DNA of 21,925 nt from an uncultured Lachnospiraceae bacterium (GCA_910583965.1 CAJUAE010000034.1:11012-32936), one strand, 5' to 3'; shown: positions 7,226-15,332, counted from the first letter of the stretch. Numbers and translations are program-made. The notes: a model not told the origin generated them from the sequence alone.

Positions 7226-8230
7226 ATGGGTACAAAAAGGTTTGCTATCTGTGATAAAGACCAAGAATATCTGAGAATGTTGCAAGCATATTTATTAAAA
7301 AGAAATTTAGCAGATTTTACAGTTCTTATTTTTGATACAGTAAACAAAGCATTGGAAGCAAATAAAGAAGGACCATTTGAAATTTTGCTTGTCGGTGAAG
7401 ATATTTATGATACAAATGTCGCAAAAATTGATGCGGCAAAGATATATATTTTGCAAGAGGATGGAACAAAAGGAATTACTGAATATTGTACTGTGGCAAA
7501 ATATCAATCTATGGAGCGTATGATTGCGCAGGTGCTCGCAGAATTTGCGCTGGATGACAATTGTACTGCAACCAATAGATGTAGCAAAAATAAAACTTCA
7601 CTGATTAGTTTTTATGCGCCAGACAGACAAAAAGGACAGAGTATCGCAGCGCTTTGTACAGCAGAGTTATTGGCTGACCAAGGGAATCAAGTATTGTATA
7701 TTAATCTCCTTCCATTTGCCGGATTTGAAGAACTTATGCAGACAAACTATGAATCAGATATCACTGATTTTATGTATTTCGTGCTCAACCATTCTGATAA
7801 GTTGTCCTATAAACTTGATAGTCTAAAGCGTTGTATTCACGGTGTGGATTATCTTCCACCAGCGTTGGATTACGCAGACTTACTTGCGATAAGTCGCGAC
7901 GACTGGGAACAATTTTTAAATTTGCTCTTATACAGCAGTGACTATGATTGGATTATATTAGATTTATCGGAAGTCTGTCAGGGATTTTACGATATGCTTG
8001 AGAAATGTGAAACGATCTATCTTTTGACAGACAACACAACAATTTATGCGCAGGCAATGCTGACACACTTTAAGAAACTTTTGCAAGCAAAAGAACGCAG
8101 TAGAATTTTGGAACAAATTATAGAAGTTACATTGCCTGCAAATTGGGACGAGCAGTGTAGAAGCCTAGAAAAGTTAACATCTTCTCCTGTTGGAATCCGA
8201 ATGAAGGGAGTTTTAGACAAGCGTGGGTGA
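7226..8230 (+). CDS. tadZ: TadZ/CpaE-like protein with degenerate P-loop
   Basis: A 334-residue cytoplasmic protein. Residues 1-105 look like a receiver-type domain (FAICDKDQEYLRMLQAY, then EILLVGEDIYD), but G57 occupies the place where the phospho-acceptor Asp would normally follow the LL strand. Residues 123-310 have the order of a MinD/ParA-like fold (TSLISFY, a helix AALCTAELLADQGNQVLYINLL, DYDWIILDLSE, ETIYLLTDN), but the nucleotide-binding loop reads APDRQKGQS in place of KGGxGKT. TadZ proteins place the Tad apparatus in the cell, and atypical ATPases are common in the family. An in-frame ATG at 7196 overlaps the previous gene and has no ribosome site; ATG 7226 is seven bases after AGAAGGGGGGG and is chosen. 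It is followed by tadA with an eight-base overlap. Confidence 0.82.
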   Translation: MGTKRFAICDKDQEYLRMLQAYLLKRNLADFTVLIFDTVNKALEANKEGPFEILLVGEDIYDTNVAKIDAAKIYILQEDGTKGITEYCTVAKYQSMERMIAQVLAEFALDDNCTATNRCSKNKTSLISFYAPDRQKGQSIAALCTAELLADQGNQVLYINLLPFAGFEELMQTNYESDITDFMYFVLNHSDKLSYKLDSLKRCIHGVDYLPPALDYADLLAISRDDWEQFLNLLLYSSDYDWIILDLSEVCQGFYDMLEKCETIYLLTDNTTIYAQAMLTHFKKLLQAKERSRILEQIIEVTLPANWDEQCRSLEKLTSSPVGIRMKGVLDKRG

Positions 8231-9455
8231 TTTGGATAGATATGAGGAGTGTCGAGAACAAATTAGCAACATAGTTCGACAGAAAATTGATTTGTCAAGG
8301 GAAGTAGAAGACTCTGAAATTCAGGATATGATTGACACACTTGTTGTGCAGATGGGAAGAAAATATGCGCTGTCACTGGCGCAGCGACAGGAGCTTGGCA
8401 AAAGTGTATTTTATGCAATTAGGAAATTAGATGTGCTTCAGGAATTGGTGGATAGTGATGATGTCACAGAGATTATGGTGAATGGAACAGATAATATTTT
8501 TGTGGAGAAAGCAGGGTGTATTTATAAATGGGATAAACATTTTGAGACACAAGAAAAACTGGAAAATGTTATCCAACAAATTGTAGCAAAATGTAATAGA
8601 GTAGTTAACGAAGCACTACCAATCGCGGATGCAAGATTGGAAAATGGTTCGCGCGTTAATATCGTACTTGCACCAGTGGCATTAAATGGACCCATTATTA
8701 CAATTCGACGCTTTCCAGAGCATCCAATTTCTATGCAAGATCTAATCCGTTTTGGCTCTCTTAGCGAAGATGCTGCTACAGTGCTTGAGAAGCTGGTAAT
8801 TGCCGGATATAACATTTTTATTAGTGGTGGAACAGGTTCGGGAAAAACAACATTTCTTAATGCGCTGTCACATTACATTCCTAGGACCGAACGTGTGATT
8901 ACAATAGAGGATTCAGCAGAACTGCAACTTCAGGATATACCAAATTTGGTGCGACTTGAGACAAGGAATGCCAATATGGATGGTGCACGAGAAATTACAA
9001 TTCGAGATTTACTCAAATCAAGTCTTCGGATGCGCCCAGATCGTTTGATAATTGGCGAAGTGCGTGGGAGTGAAGCAATCGATATGTTGCAGGCACTTAA
9101 CACAGGGCACGATGGGTCTCTTAGCACAGGTCATGCAAATTCTTCTAAAGATATGCTCACAAGATTAGAGACAATGGTATTGATGGGAATGGAACTTCCA
9201 CTCGCTGCAGTTCGCAGACAGATTGCCTCGGGAGTAGATATTATTGTACATCTTAGTAGACTGCGTGATAAATCGCGACGAGTTCTTGAAATTGTGGAAG
9301 TAATAGGTTTTGAGGGTGACGAGATTATTACAGCGCCAATTTATCAATTTCAAGAGTTTGGGGAAGAAAAAGGTCGTGTGACAGGAGACCTTGTAAAGGT
9401 GGGAAAGATTACACACACATTAAAACTTCAGACGTCTGGTCTGATACAAGATTAA
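8223..9455 (+). CDS. tadA: Tad pilus assembly ATPase TadA/CpaF
   Basis: A 410-residue cytoplasmic hexameric secretion ATPase that powers pilus assembly. All family motifs are present: Walker A GGTGSGKTT (202-210), the Asp box VITIEDSAEL (225-234), LLKSSLRMRPDRLIIGEVRG with Walker B (263-282), and the His box STGHANSSKDMLTRLETM (301-318). The N-terminal part (1-100) is the usual helical domain followed by VTEIMVNGTDNIFVEKAG. The start is GTG at 8223: an in-frame stop at 8214 rules out anything earlier, and AAGGGAG lies about 12 bases upstream, a somewhat long gap. It overlaps the tadZ stop by eight bases, which suggests translational coupling. Length and motifs are normal, so this gene looks fully functional. 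Confidence 0.97.
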   Translation: MGDLDRYEECREQISNIVRQKIDLSREVEDSEIQDMIDTLVVQMGRKYALSLAQRQELGKSVFYAIRKLDVLQELVDSDDVTEIMVNGTDNIFVEKAGCIYKWDKHFETQEKLENVIQQIVAKCNRVVNEALPIADARLENGSRVNIVLAPVALNGPIITIRRFPEHPISMQDLIRFGSLSEDAATVLEKLVIAGYNIFISGGTGSGKTTFLNALSHYIPRTERVITIEDSAELQLQDIPNLVRLETRNANMDGAREITIRDLLKSSLRMRPDRLIIGEVRGSEAIDMLQALNTGHDGSLSTGHANSSKDMLTRLETMVLMGMELPLAAVRRQIASGVDIIVHLSRLRDKSRRVLEIVEVIGFEGDEIITAPIYQFQEFGEEKGRVTGDLVKVGKITHTLKLQTSGLIQD

Positions 9456-9472
9456 AAATAGAGGAGGCAGAG

Positions 9473-10255
9473 ATGACAAAAAGAAATCCTATAGGAATTG
9501 ACCAACTTCTGCCAGAAATAGATTATGGGGAATATGTGTTTTCTAAAAAAGAGATTACATTACATATCTTATCATGCGCATTGTTTACTGCAATGGTAAG
9601 TTGGATTTTTTATGACAGTGTAATTGCATGGATATTTTTAATGCCTTTATCATTATTCTCCTTTCGAGAGCAGGGAAAGATACAATGTCAGCGGAGAAAA
9701 AGAAGACTAGAAATAGAATTTCGCGAAGTAATTTTAAGCGTTTCTTCAAATTTACAAGCTGGATACAGTGTAGAAAATGCCTTCCAAGAATCCTATAAAG
9801 ATATCGTACTGTTATATGGAAAGGATTCCGTGATGGCTGTTGAGTTACAGTTGCTCTTTCGTAAATTAAACAATAATGAGCAGTTGGAATATGCCCTTTC
9901 TAATCTTGCAAAAAGAAGTAATGTGCAAGATATTCGGGATTTTGCAGATATCTTTCAGATTGCAAAACGAGGAGGGGGAGATATGCGTGGCATTATCACA
10001 AATACAGCAGAGATTATTGCGGATAAACAAGAGATTCGACGTGAGATAGAAACTGTTGTGACAGAGAAAAAACTAGAGCAGCAGATAATGCGTTATATTC
10101 CATTTTTTATTATATTTTATATTTCATTGACTACAAAAGGATATTTTGAATGTCTGTATCATAATATTTCTGGTTGGATTCTTATGACAGGTGCATTAAT
10201 AGTTTATGTTGTGGCATGTAGGATTTCCGACAAAATCTTAAATATAGAAGTATAA
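9473..10255 (+). CDS. tadB: TadB-like inner membrane platform protein (T2SSF)
   Basis: A 260-residue membrane protein. Hydrophobic segments lie at about 29-62 (probably two helices) and 205-222 and 228-250 near the C-terminus. Between them is a cytoplasmic T2SSF (GspF-like) domain: VILSVSSNLQAGYSVENAF, then a long helical stretch, then DIFQIAKRGGGDMRGIITNTAEII, which matches the family pattern of SLxAGxSxxxAL and GGD/GGN. With the TadC-like protein it forms the membrane platform that TadA acts on. GAGGAGG-like sequence (AGAGGAGGCAGAG) precedes the ATG. It lies 17 bases after tadA. The 76 bases between it and the next gene hold only an AT-rich spacer and the next ribosome site. Confidence 0.88.
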   Translation: MTKRNPIGIDQLLPEIDYGEYVFSKKEITLHILSCALFTAMVSWIFYDSVIAWIFLMPLSLFSFREQGKIQCQRRKRRLEIEFREVILSVSSNLQAGYSVENAFQESYKDIVLLYGKDSVMAVELQLLFRKLNNNEQLEYALSNLAKRSNVQDIRDFADIFQIAKRGGGDMRGIITNTAEIIADKQEIRREIETVVTEKKLEQQIMRYIPFFIIFYISLTTKGYFECLYHNISGWILMTGALIVYVVACRISDKILNIEV

Positions 10256-10331
10256 ATTTATATCTCTTGAACTTTAGGGAGCGAAGTTTATTGTTAATAA
10301 ATATTTGGTGGGGAGGAGAAAGGAGGTGATT

Positions 10332-11681
10332 ATGATGGGAGGAAAATTTGCAAATTGGCTCTATCAAAAATTAGAATCCATGCAGAAAAAACCAACTGGA
10401 ATTTTGTATAATAGCACAGTTCGAGAGGACTTACAGACACTAGAACCAGCAGGCAATACATCTGGTCGACAGAAAGAATATGTGATACAAAAGTTATCAC
10501 TGTGCAGTATCATTGTGGTTTGCGGTGTGGTTATGTCCGTTGTAATGTGGATAAATGACAAAATGGAGACAAGAATTGTGGATAATCAAATTGTGCGCAG
10601 CGAGTACGGTAGTGGAGAGAAGGCTGTGATGCTAATTGCAGAGGATATGGAAAGCAGTTATCAAATTCCGCTAACAGTGTCAGAGAGGTGCTATTCAAAG
10701 CAAGAGCTGACACAGATGTCAGTTGAGGCCACGGCAGTGATTGAGAATAGTATTTTAGGAGAAAATCAGAGTTTTGATCAAATCGAATATGATATGAACT
10801 TAATTTCTCAAATAGCAGGATATCCTTTTACAGTGGAATGGTACACTGATGAAATATATCTTGATAATGCAGGACATCTGATGCAGGATCAATTAATGTC
10901 ACCAGTATTGACAGAGTTGACAGCAGTTTTGTCATGTGAAAGTTTTGAAGCTGCGTATGATATAACCGTTAAAATACACAGTAAAGCTGTACAGCCTGGA
11001 ATAGAAGCGCGTCTGACAAAACAGCTTTCTGCTATGGAAGCGGAAAATCGAGAGCAATACAATATAATATTGCCATCACAAATTGAAGATAGATCAATTC
11101 ACTGGAGTTACAAAAGAAACTGGAATGGATTGCTGATTCTGGGAGCGACACCAGTCTTTGCAATATTGATATTTTGTGGTAAGGACAAAGATTTACACAG
11201 ACAAGTGGTGGACCGTGAAGATCAGATGCGCATGGATTATCCTGACATTGTTAGTTCTCTTGCATTGCTAATCGGTGCTGGAATGACAGTGCCAAATGCA
11301 TGGAATAAGATTGCAAAAGATTATAGGAAACGAAGGGATGGGGGGAGCAGAAAACGATTTGCTTATGAGGAAATGCTTTTGACCATCTACGAGATGGAAA
11401 ATGGTATTGTGCAGGTAAAGGCTTATGAGCGTTTTGGTCGGCGCTGTCGCATTCCAAGCTACAATAAGCTCTCTACAATGTTGTCGCAAAATATTAGAAA
11501 AGGAGCTGGGAATTTGCCTCAGTTGCTAAAAGAGGAAGCTGCAGAAGCTTTTGAAGAACGAAAACATGCAGCGAGGAAAACAGGAGAAAAAGCTGGAACA
11601 AAATTGTTGGTCCCAATGATGTTGCTCTTAGGTATTACAATGGTGATTATTATGGTTCCAGCACTGACATCGTACCTATAA
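10332..11681 (+). CDS. tadC: TadC-like platform protein with large extracytoplasmic insert
   Basis: A 449-residue membrane protein. The C-terminal part is a T2SSF domain (about 300-425: YPDIVSSLALLIGAGMTV, then YEEMLLTIYEMENG and GNLPQLLKEEAAEAFEERKHAA) followed by a final helix (425-445), as in TadC. Unlike usual TadC proteins of roughly 300 residues, it has a helix at 56-74, then about 187 residues of soluble sequence (76-262), then a helix at 265-282. The soluble part should face the outside, since the T2SSF domain is cytoplasmic. It is rich in Glu and Gln, and I do not recognise it. AAAGGAGGTGA lies five bases before ATG 10332 and eight before ATG 10335; either could be the start. The TTG at 10305 allowed by the open frame lacks a ribosome site. 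Confidence 0.82.
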   Translation: MMGGKFANWLYQKLESMQKKPTGILYNSTVREDLQTLEPAGNTSGRQKEYVIQKLSLCSIIVVCGVVMSVVMWINDKMETRIVDNQIVRSEYGSGEKAVMLIAEDMESSYQIPLTVSERCYSKQELTQMSVEATAVIENSILGENQSFDQIEYDMNLISQIAGYPFTVEWYTDEIYLDNAGHLMQDQLMSPVLTELTAVLSCESFEAAYDITVKIHSKAVQPGIEARLTKQLSAMEAENREQYNIILPSQIEDRSIHWSYKRNWNGLLILGATPVFAILIFCGKDKDLHRQVVDREDQMRMDYPDIVSSLALLIGAGMTVPNAWNKIAKDYRKRRDGGSRKRFAYEEMLLTIYEMENGIVQVKAYERFGRRCRIPSYNKLSTMLSQNIRKGAGNLPQLLKEEAAEAFEERKHAARKTGEKAGTKLLVPMMLLLGITMVIIMVPALTSYL

Positions 11682-11708
11682 GGTGCGGAAATATGAAAGG
11701 AGAAGATT

Positions 11709-11876
11709 ATGAAAAATTTTACAAGCTTTTTAAAGGAAGAAGACGGAATGGGTACTGTGGAGGTTGTTCTGATCATCGTGGTTTTGATCATGTTGGTCGC
11801 ACTTTTTAAAGAAAAAATCAAGGCGTTGGCGGAAAAACTACTCAAAAAGGTTTCCGATAATGCAAACAAAATATAA
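11709..11876 (+). CDS. flp: Flp1-type major pilin, 55 residues
   Basis: A very small gene read directly from the sequence, MKNFTSFLKEEDGMGTVEVV then a hydrophobic helix LIIVVLIMLVALF and a Lys-rich tail ending NANKI. The prepilin pattern is clear: a charged leader ending in Gly13, then MGTVE, which puts Glu at position +5 of the mature pilin, as in type IVb Flp pilins. The usual Tyr at +6 is replaced by Val. This is the expected structural subunit of the Tad pilus, cleaved by the A24 peptidases in this operon. AAAGGAGAAG lies just before the ATG. The 3' end overlaps the next gene by 17 bases in another frame. Confidence 0.88.
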   Translation: MKNFTSFLKEEDGMGTVEVVLIIVVLIMLVALFKEKIKALAEKLLKKVSDNANKI

Positions 11877-13317
11877 TGCGTATTTGACAGTATATCTATC
11901 GCTTATATTTGGAATTGTCTTGTCGCTGCTCTTTGTGTTAATCGAAGGCGCGGCGACAGGCGCCATAAGAGCGCAGGCTGAATTAGTAGCAGATTTAGGA
12001 ATTGACTCTGTATTTGCAGAATATAATAGGGAGTTATTGGAGCAGTATCGATTGTTTTTTATTGATTCTTCTTATGGGGGCAAAAATGGAGGAACTGGTA
12101 TGGTAGAGAAACAGTTGTCAGATTATCTGAGCTATAATATGAATCCAGAAGAAGACTTGCTCCTCTTTGGGGAACATACTCTTTTAAAGCTACGCAATCC
12201 TTACTTGGAAATTAGTGAAGTATCTTATGCTAGCGATGAACATTGCATGGTGTGGAAGGCGCAGGCTGTCCATTATATGAAGGCAGTTTATGGCGGTGAT
12301 TTGTTGTCAAAAATACAAGAGCATGTAGACATTATAAAAAGTAATCATTTTATTGAGAAAGATGTTTACAATGAAATTGCTGCTAAAAAACAAGAGTTTG
12401 AGGAAGCTTTAGAACAGAAAGAGATTCAAGAGTTTGGCGCGGAGAGTGAAGAAGGATATTCTTATCAGAAAGTTTCTGGTTTATTTGATACACTTGCGGG
12501 CTCAGGATTATTGAGACTGGTACTTCCAACGGGACATTCTGTATCTGGTGCAGTTATGGATGCAGGACCATATTTTTCTGCACGCAAAAAGAATGGGAAG
12601 ATTAACCAAGGAGTAGGATTACAGAAAGACGCAGATAAACCAGAAAAACTTATGGATGAGTTAATCTTTGGAGAATATTTGTTGAAATTATATGGTTGTT
12701 ACACGCAGCCAAAAGAGAAGGGGCTGCTCAAGTATCAAAATGAGTATATTTTGTATGGTTTTAACAGTGATGCAGCCAATCTTAGACGAAGTGTTGAAGT
12801 ATTGTTTGCACTTCGAGCAGCAGCAAATTTAAGTAGTCTTTATGCGGATTCTGTCAGGAAATCAGAGGTAGACTTTGTGGCCTTAATTATCTGTTCTTTG
12901 CTGCTGTCCCCAGAACTTTCTGATATTCTCTCTGCAATTATATTAGGAATATGGGCATTGGCAGAAGCAGTATCCGATGTGCGCCAATTGTTAGATGGCG
13001 GGCGGATTTCTCTAATTAAGGAGCACAAAGAATGGAACACAAGTCTTACAGGAATTTTAACAGGAAATTTTCATGGAGATTCCACTTATAATAAAGGATT
13101 ATCTTATCAAGATTATTTAAGAGTGTTTCTGGCATTGATGAATAAAGAGAAAAAGATAACGCGAAGTCTTGATATTGTAGAGATGGATTTACGTCAAACA
13201 AATGGCAATGAGCATTTTAGAATAGATAGGTGTATTGATTATATCAAAGTACATTTTGGGTTTGAGGACGCGAATGGGCATGATTTTGTGTTTTATAAAA
13301 AGATGTGTTATGAGTAG
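11860..13317 (+). CDS. DUF5702-type Tad locus protein
   Basis: A 485-residue protein that begins with a short leader and a hydrophobic helix (about 8-29, TVYLSLIFGIVLSLLFVLIEGAATG), then a mostly soluble, helical region that would lie outside the membrane: ELVADLGIDSVFAEYNRELLEQYRLFFIDSSYGG, long helices to about 330, and a second hydrophobic stretch near 342-372. The N-terminal part matches what I know as the DUF5702 family of clostridial Tad operons, in the position of TadG-like proteins; the name is from memory. The probable role is an anchored minor pilin or surface component. The start ATG lies inside the flp gene, with AAAGG about nine bases upstream, so the two are likely to be coupled in translation. 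Confidence 0.7.
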   Translation: MQTKYNAYLTVYLSLIFGIVLSLLFVLIEGAATGAIRAQAELVADLGIDSVFAEYNRELLEQYRLFFIDSSYGGKNGGTGMVEKQLSDYLSYNMNPEEDLLLFGEHTLLKLRNPYLEISEVSYASDEHCMVWKAQAVHYMKAVYGGDLLSKIQEHVDIIKSNHFIEKDVYNEIAAKKQEFEEALEQKEIQEFGAESEEGYSYQKVSGLFDTLAGSGLLRLVLPTGHSVSGAVMDAGPYFSARKKNGKINQGVGLQKDADKPEKLMDELIFGEYLLKLYGCYTQPKEKGLLKYQNEYILYGFNSDAANLRRSVEVLFALRAAANLSSLYADSVRKSEVDFVALIICSLLLSPELSDILSAIILGIWALAEAVSDVRQLLDGGRISLIKEHKEWNTSLTGILTGNFHGDSTYNKGLSYQDYLRVFLALMNKEKKITRSLDIVEMDLRQTNGNEHFRIDRCIDYIKVHFGFEDANGHDFVFYKKMCYE

Positions 13318-13415
13318 CAGATAGGAATTAAATAATAGATTTTTGAAATATTTGTTGCACTTGTTTTGTGGGAAGATTCCAAGAATTTATTAATGGGAAA
13401 AAGAGGAGTGGACGG
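13318..13415 (+). other. 98-base gap before the TadE-like gene
   Basis: A short AT-rich spacer with the ribosome site GAGGAG (13403-13408) at its right end. A GTG at 13368 would open the reading frame earlier but has no ribosome site, and another frame here opens a 61-codon frame with no support. I see no terminator, so the operon probably reads through. Confidence 0.5.
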
Positions 13416-14315
13416 ATGTTCTTTTGGATGCGGAAAAGAAAACAAATACATAAAAATCAGAAAGGAGAAGTCTTGCTCTCATTATTTAGAAATCTGTTCA
13501 CTGTATCAAAAAGAATATCCTTCTGCTCCTCTGATAAAAAGGCAAGCATGACAATAGAGGCTTGTCTTGTCTTACCATTGTTTTTATTTGCGTTTTTAAA
13601 TGTCATATCAATCATAGAGTTATATCGCTTACAGGGAAACATAAGTGCAGCAATGCATGACACAGCAAAGCAGATGGCTGTATATGGGTATGAGTATCAG
13701 GCATTAAGTGGTGGTGATGCGAGCGCTGCGGAGTCGCTTGGGTTAACTTATCTCTATGCAGCAGTTAAGGTGAAGACAAAACTAGGAAATGATTATTTGA
13801 ATGCTTCGCCCCTTGCAGGAGGCGCTACCGCGATTTCGTGGCTGCGTTCTTCTGTGATGCAGGAGGAAGATTGTATTGATCTTGTTGCCGAATATTTTAT
13901 TAAACCACCTGTGGCAGTTGTCGGTTTTCCGAAACAAATTTTTTATAATAGGATGCGCACAAGGGCATGGACTGGCTATGATAATGCAAAAAACAATGAG
14001 AGTAACATAAATGAGGAGGAGATTGTATACATTACACCAGAGGGCACTGTCTATCATCGTTCCAGAGGATGTAGCTATTTAAAACTATCTATAACATCAG
14101 TGGACAAGAGCTTTCTGGATACCCAAAGAAACCAAAATGGCGAAAAATATTATGCCTGTGGACAGTGTGGGGCCTCCTGTGGAAATACTGTGTATATTAC
14201 GCAGTATGGAGATAAGTATCACACAACACTTGGGTGTAGTGGATTAAAGAGAACAATCCTAGCGGTTCCAATCTCACAGACAGGAGATAGAGGTGCTTGT
14301 AGTAAGTGTGGATAA
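13416..14315 (+). CDS. TadE-like pseudopilin with duplicated Cys/His tail
   Basis: A 299-residue protein. Residues 1-42 are a basic leader, then SMTIEACLVLPLFLFAFLNV (44-63), the pseudopilin-type segment with Glu48, which becomes Glu+5 if cleaved after Ala43. This matches TadE/TadF proteins. Residues about 60-195 are soluble and outside. The last 96 residues hold two copies of a short motif, VYIT-x2-G-x2-YH-x3-GCS-x-LK ending in C-x2-CG, at 204-252 and 259-299. This resembles the small Cys/His domains at the C-termini of some secreted Firmicutes proteins (a YHxxxC...C pattern) and could bind metal. ATG 13416 has GAGGAG seven bases upstream and is chosen over GTG 13368. The 14306 frame of the next gene overlaps, but its own start is 14345. 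Confidence 0.75.
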   Translation: MFFWMRKRKQIHKNQKGEVLLSLFRNLFTVSKRISFCSSDKKASMTIEACLVLPLFLFAFLNVISIIELYRLQGNISAAMHDTAKQMAVYGYEYQALSGGDASAAESLGLTYLYAAVKVKTKLGNDYLNASPLAGGATAISWLRSSVMQEEDCIDLVAEYFIKPPVAVVGFPKQIFYNRMRTRAWTGYDNAKNNESNINEEEIVYITPEGTVYHRSRGCSYLKLSITSVDKSFLDTQRNQNGEKYYACGQCGASCGNTVYITQYGDKYHTTLGCSGLKRTILAVPISQTGDRGACSKCG

Positions 14316-14344
14316 GAAAAAAATATATTTTGGAAGGAAATAAT

Positions 14345-14791
14345 ATGCGTTTATTAATACAAAATAGTTTACTTATAATAATTGGTGTATTGCTTTTTAC
14401 AGCGGGCATTATAGATATTAGAAAACAAATGGTCAGCAGACGTCTACTCTCGATTTTATTTTTGGTGTGTTTGGCAACAGTGCCTTTTATGACAGAACGT
14501 AATATCTTAAACACTATAGGCGGTCTTACGATTGGACTTTGTGTGATAGGAATTTCTATTACGTCAAAAGAACAGATTGGAAAAGGAGATGGAATTGTTA
14601 TTACTGCAATTGGTCTGGTGTTAGGAGCACGTAGATGCCTAATTGTAGTCTGCATTGCATCTTTACTAATGTCACTAGTGGCAATTAGTATTTTATTGTT
14701 TCGCAGAGGAAATAGACAAACACGACTTCCATTTCTTCCTGCAGTGTTTGCGGGATATGTATTTTGTGCAGGGCAGGTATTAATTTGTTGA
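14345..14791 (+). CDS. Second A24-type prepilin peptidase-like protein
   Basis: A 148-residue polytopic membrane protein. The catalytic-type aspartates are D24 in IIDIRKQMVSRRL and D82 in GKGDGIV, so both motifs of the A24 family are kept, although the usual IPN after the first Asp is replaced by VSRR. Hydrophobic segments lie at about 6-23, 34-47, 57-72, 84-112 and 127-146. It may mature the TadE-like pseudopilins, while the first peptidase matures Flp, or the reverse. GGAAGGA lies six bases before ATG 14345; the upstream in-frame ATG at 14306 is inside the previous gene and has no ribosome site. Its TGA overlaps the start codons of the next gene. Confidence 0.75.
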   Translation: MRLLIQNSLLIIIGVLLFTAGIIDIRKQMVSRRLLSILFLVCLATVPFMTERNILNTIGGLTIGLCVIGISITSKEQIGKGDGIVITAIGLVLGARRCLIVVCIASLLMSLVAISILLFRRGNRQTRLPFLPAVFAGYVFCAGQVLIC

Positions 14792-15261
14792 GTGCAGTTA
14801 TAAAATGTTATGCTAAAAATGAACAGCAAACTTTTGAGGCAGCATACTTTACAGTAGAAGCAGCTTTAATTTTACCAACAGTAATGTTATTTACAATTAT
14901 GATGATCTTTTTGGCATTTTATAGTTATGATAGATGTGTTATGGAACACTGTGCGTATGAGGCTGCACTAAGAGGAACAGGAAGTCAAATTTCATCAGCA
15001 ACAGAAGCTGAGACAACAGCACGCATAGCAGCACAAAGATTGGTTGAGGATAGATTATTTGCTCTACAAGATTTTTCTTATGAGGTGTCTGTGGATGCCA
15101 AAGAAGTGACAGTGACTTATTGTTGTGAGATAAATATGCCTTTTATTACATGGCTTGGTGAATATGTGACTAATATTGATATGACGCTTAAAGTTTCCAG
15201 AAGTGCGAAAAGGCTCAATCCAACACGAACAATTCGTAGTTTCATGTCAATTAATATATAG
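14785..15261 (+). CDS. Second TadE-like pseudopilin
   Basis: A small protein of about 158 residues. Near its start, EAAYFTVEAALILPTVMLFTIMMIFLAFYS is a pseudopilin-type leader and helix; cleavage after the second Ala would place Glu at +5, as in the Flp pilin. The rest is a soluble, Ala/Thr/Glu-rich helix followed by strands (SYEVSVDAKEVTVTYCCEINMP), as in TadE proteins. The start is uncertain: no ATG lies in frame before the helix. TTG 14785 is seven bases after AGGGCAGG, and TTG 14788 forms a TTGA overlap with the previous stop. The open frame allows TTG 14764 as well. It is the last gene of the Tad operon. Confidence 0.7.
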   Translation: MLSAVIKCYAKNEQQTFEAAYFTVEAALILPTVMLFTIMMIFLAFYSYDRCVMEHCAYEAALRGTGSQISSATEAETTARIAAQRLVEDRLFALQDFSYEVSVDAKEVTVTYCCEINMPFITWLGEYVTNIDMTLKVSRSAKRLNPTRTIRSFMSINI

Positions 15262-15269
15262 AACAGTAG

Positions 15270-15287
15270 TTTACAAGTTTTTGTAAA
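15270..15287 (+). repeat. Short hairpin after the Tad operon
   Basis: TTTACAA at 15270-15276 pairs exactly with TTGTAAA at 15281-15287 with a GTTT loop. No T-run follows at once. TTGTAAA is repeated at 15381-15387 and 15400-15406, so these could instead be protein-binding boxes. Confidence 0.35.
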
Positions 15288-15309
15288 AGTTATATTTTCA
15301 TAGTTTTAT

Positions 15310-15332
15310 ATTGAATAAATATTCAATTTTTT
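15310..15332 (+). terminator. Weak rho-independent terminator of the Tad operon
   Basis: ATTGAAT at 15310-15316 pairs with ATTCAAT at 15321-15327 around an AAAT loop, and a run of six T follows at once (15327-15332). The stem is nearly all A/T, so it would be weak, but it lies 49 bases after the last Tad stop, where a terminator is expected. Confidence 0.45.

Noticed and set aside
13366..13551. 61-codon frame overlapping the start of the first TadE-like gene
   Set aside because: It has no ribosome site, and the alternative frame contains the pseudopilin motif and a good start at 13416.
14197..14829. 210-codon minus-strand frame across the second peptidase
   Set aside because: It is antisense to three supported genes with their own ribosome sites; the composition is that of a shadow frame.
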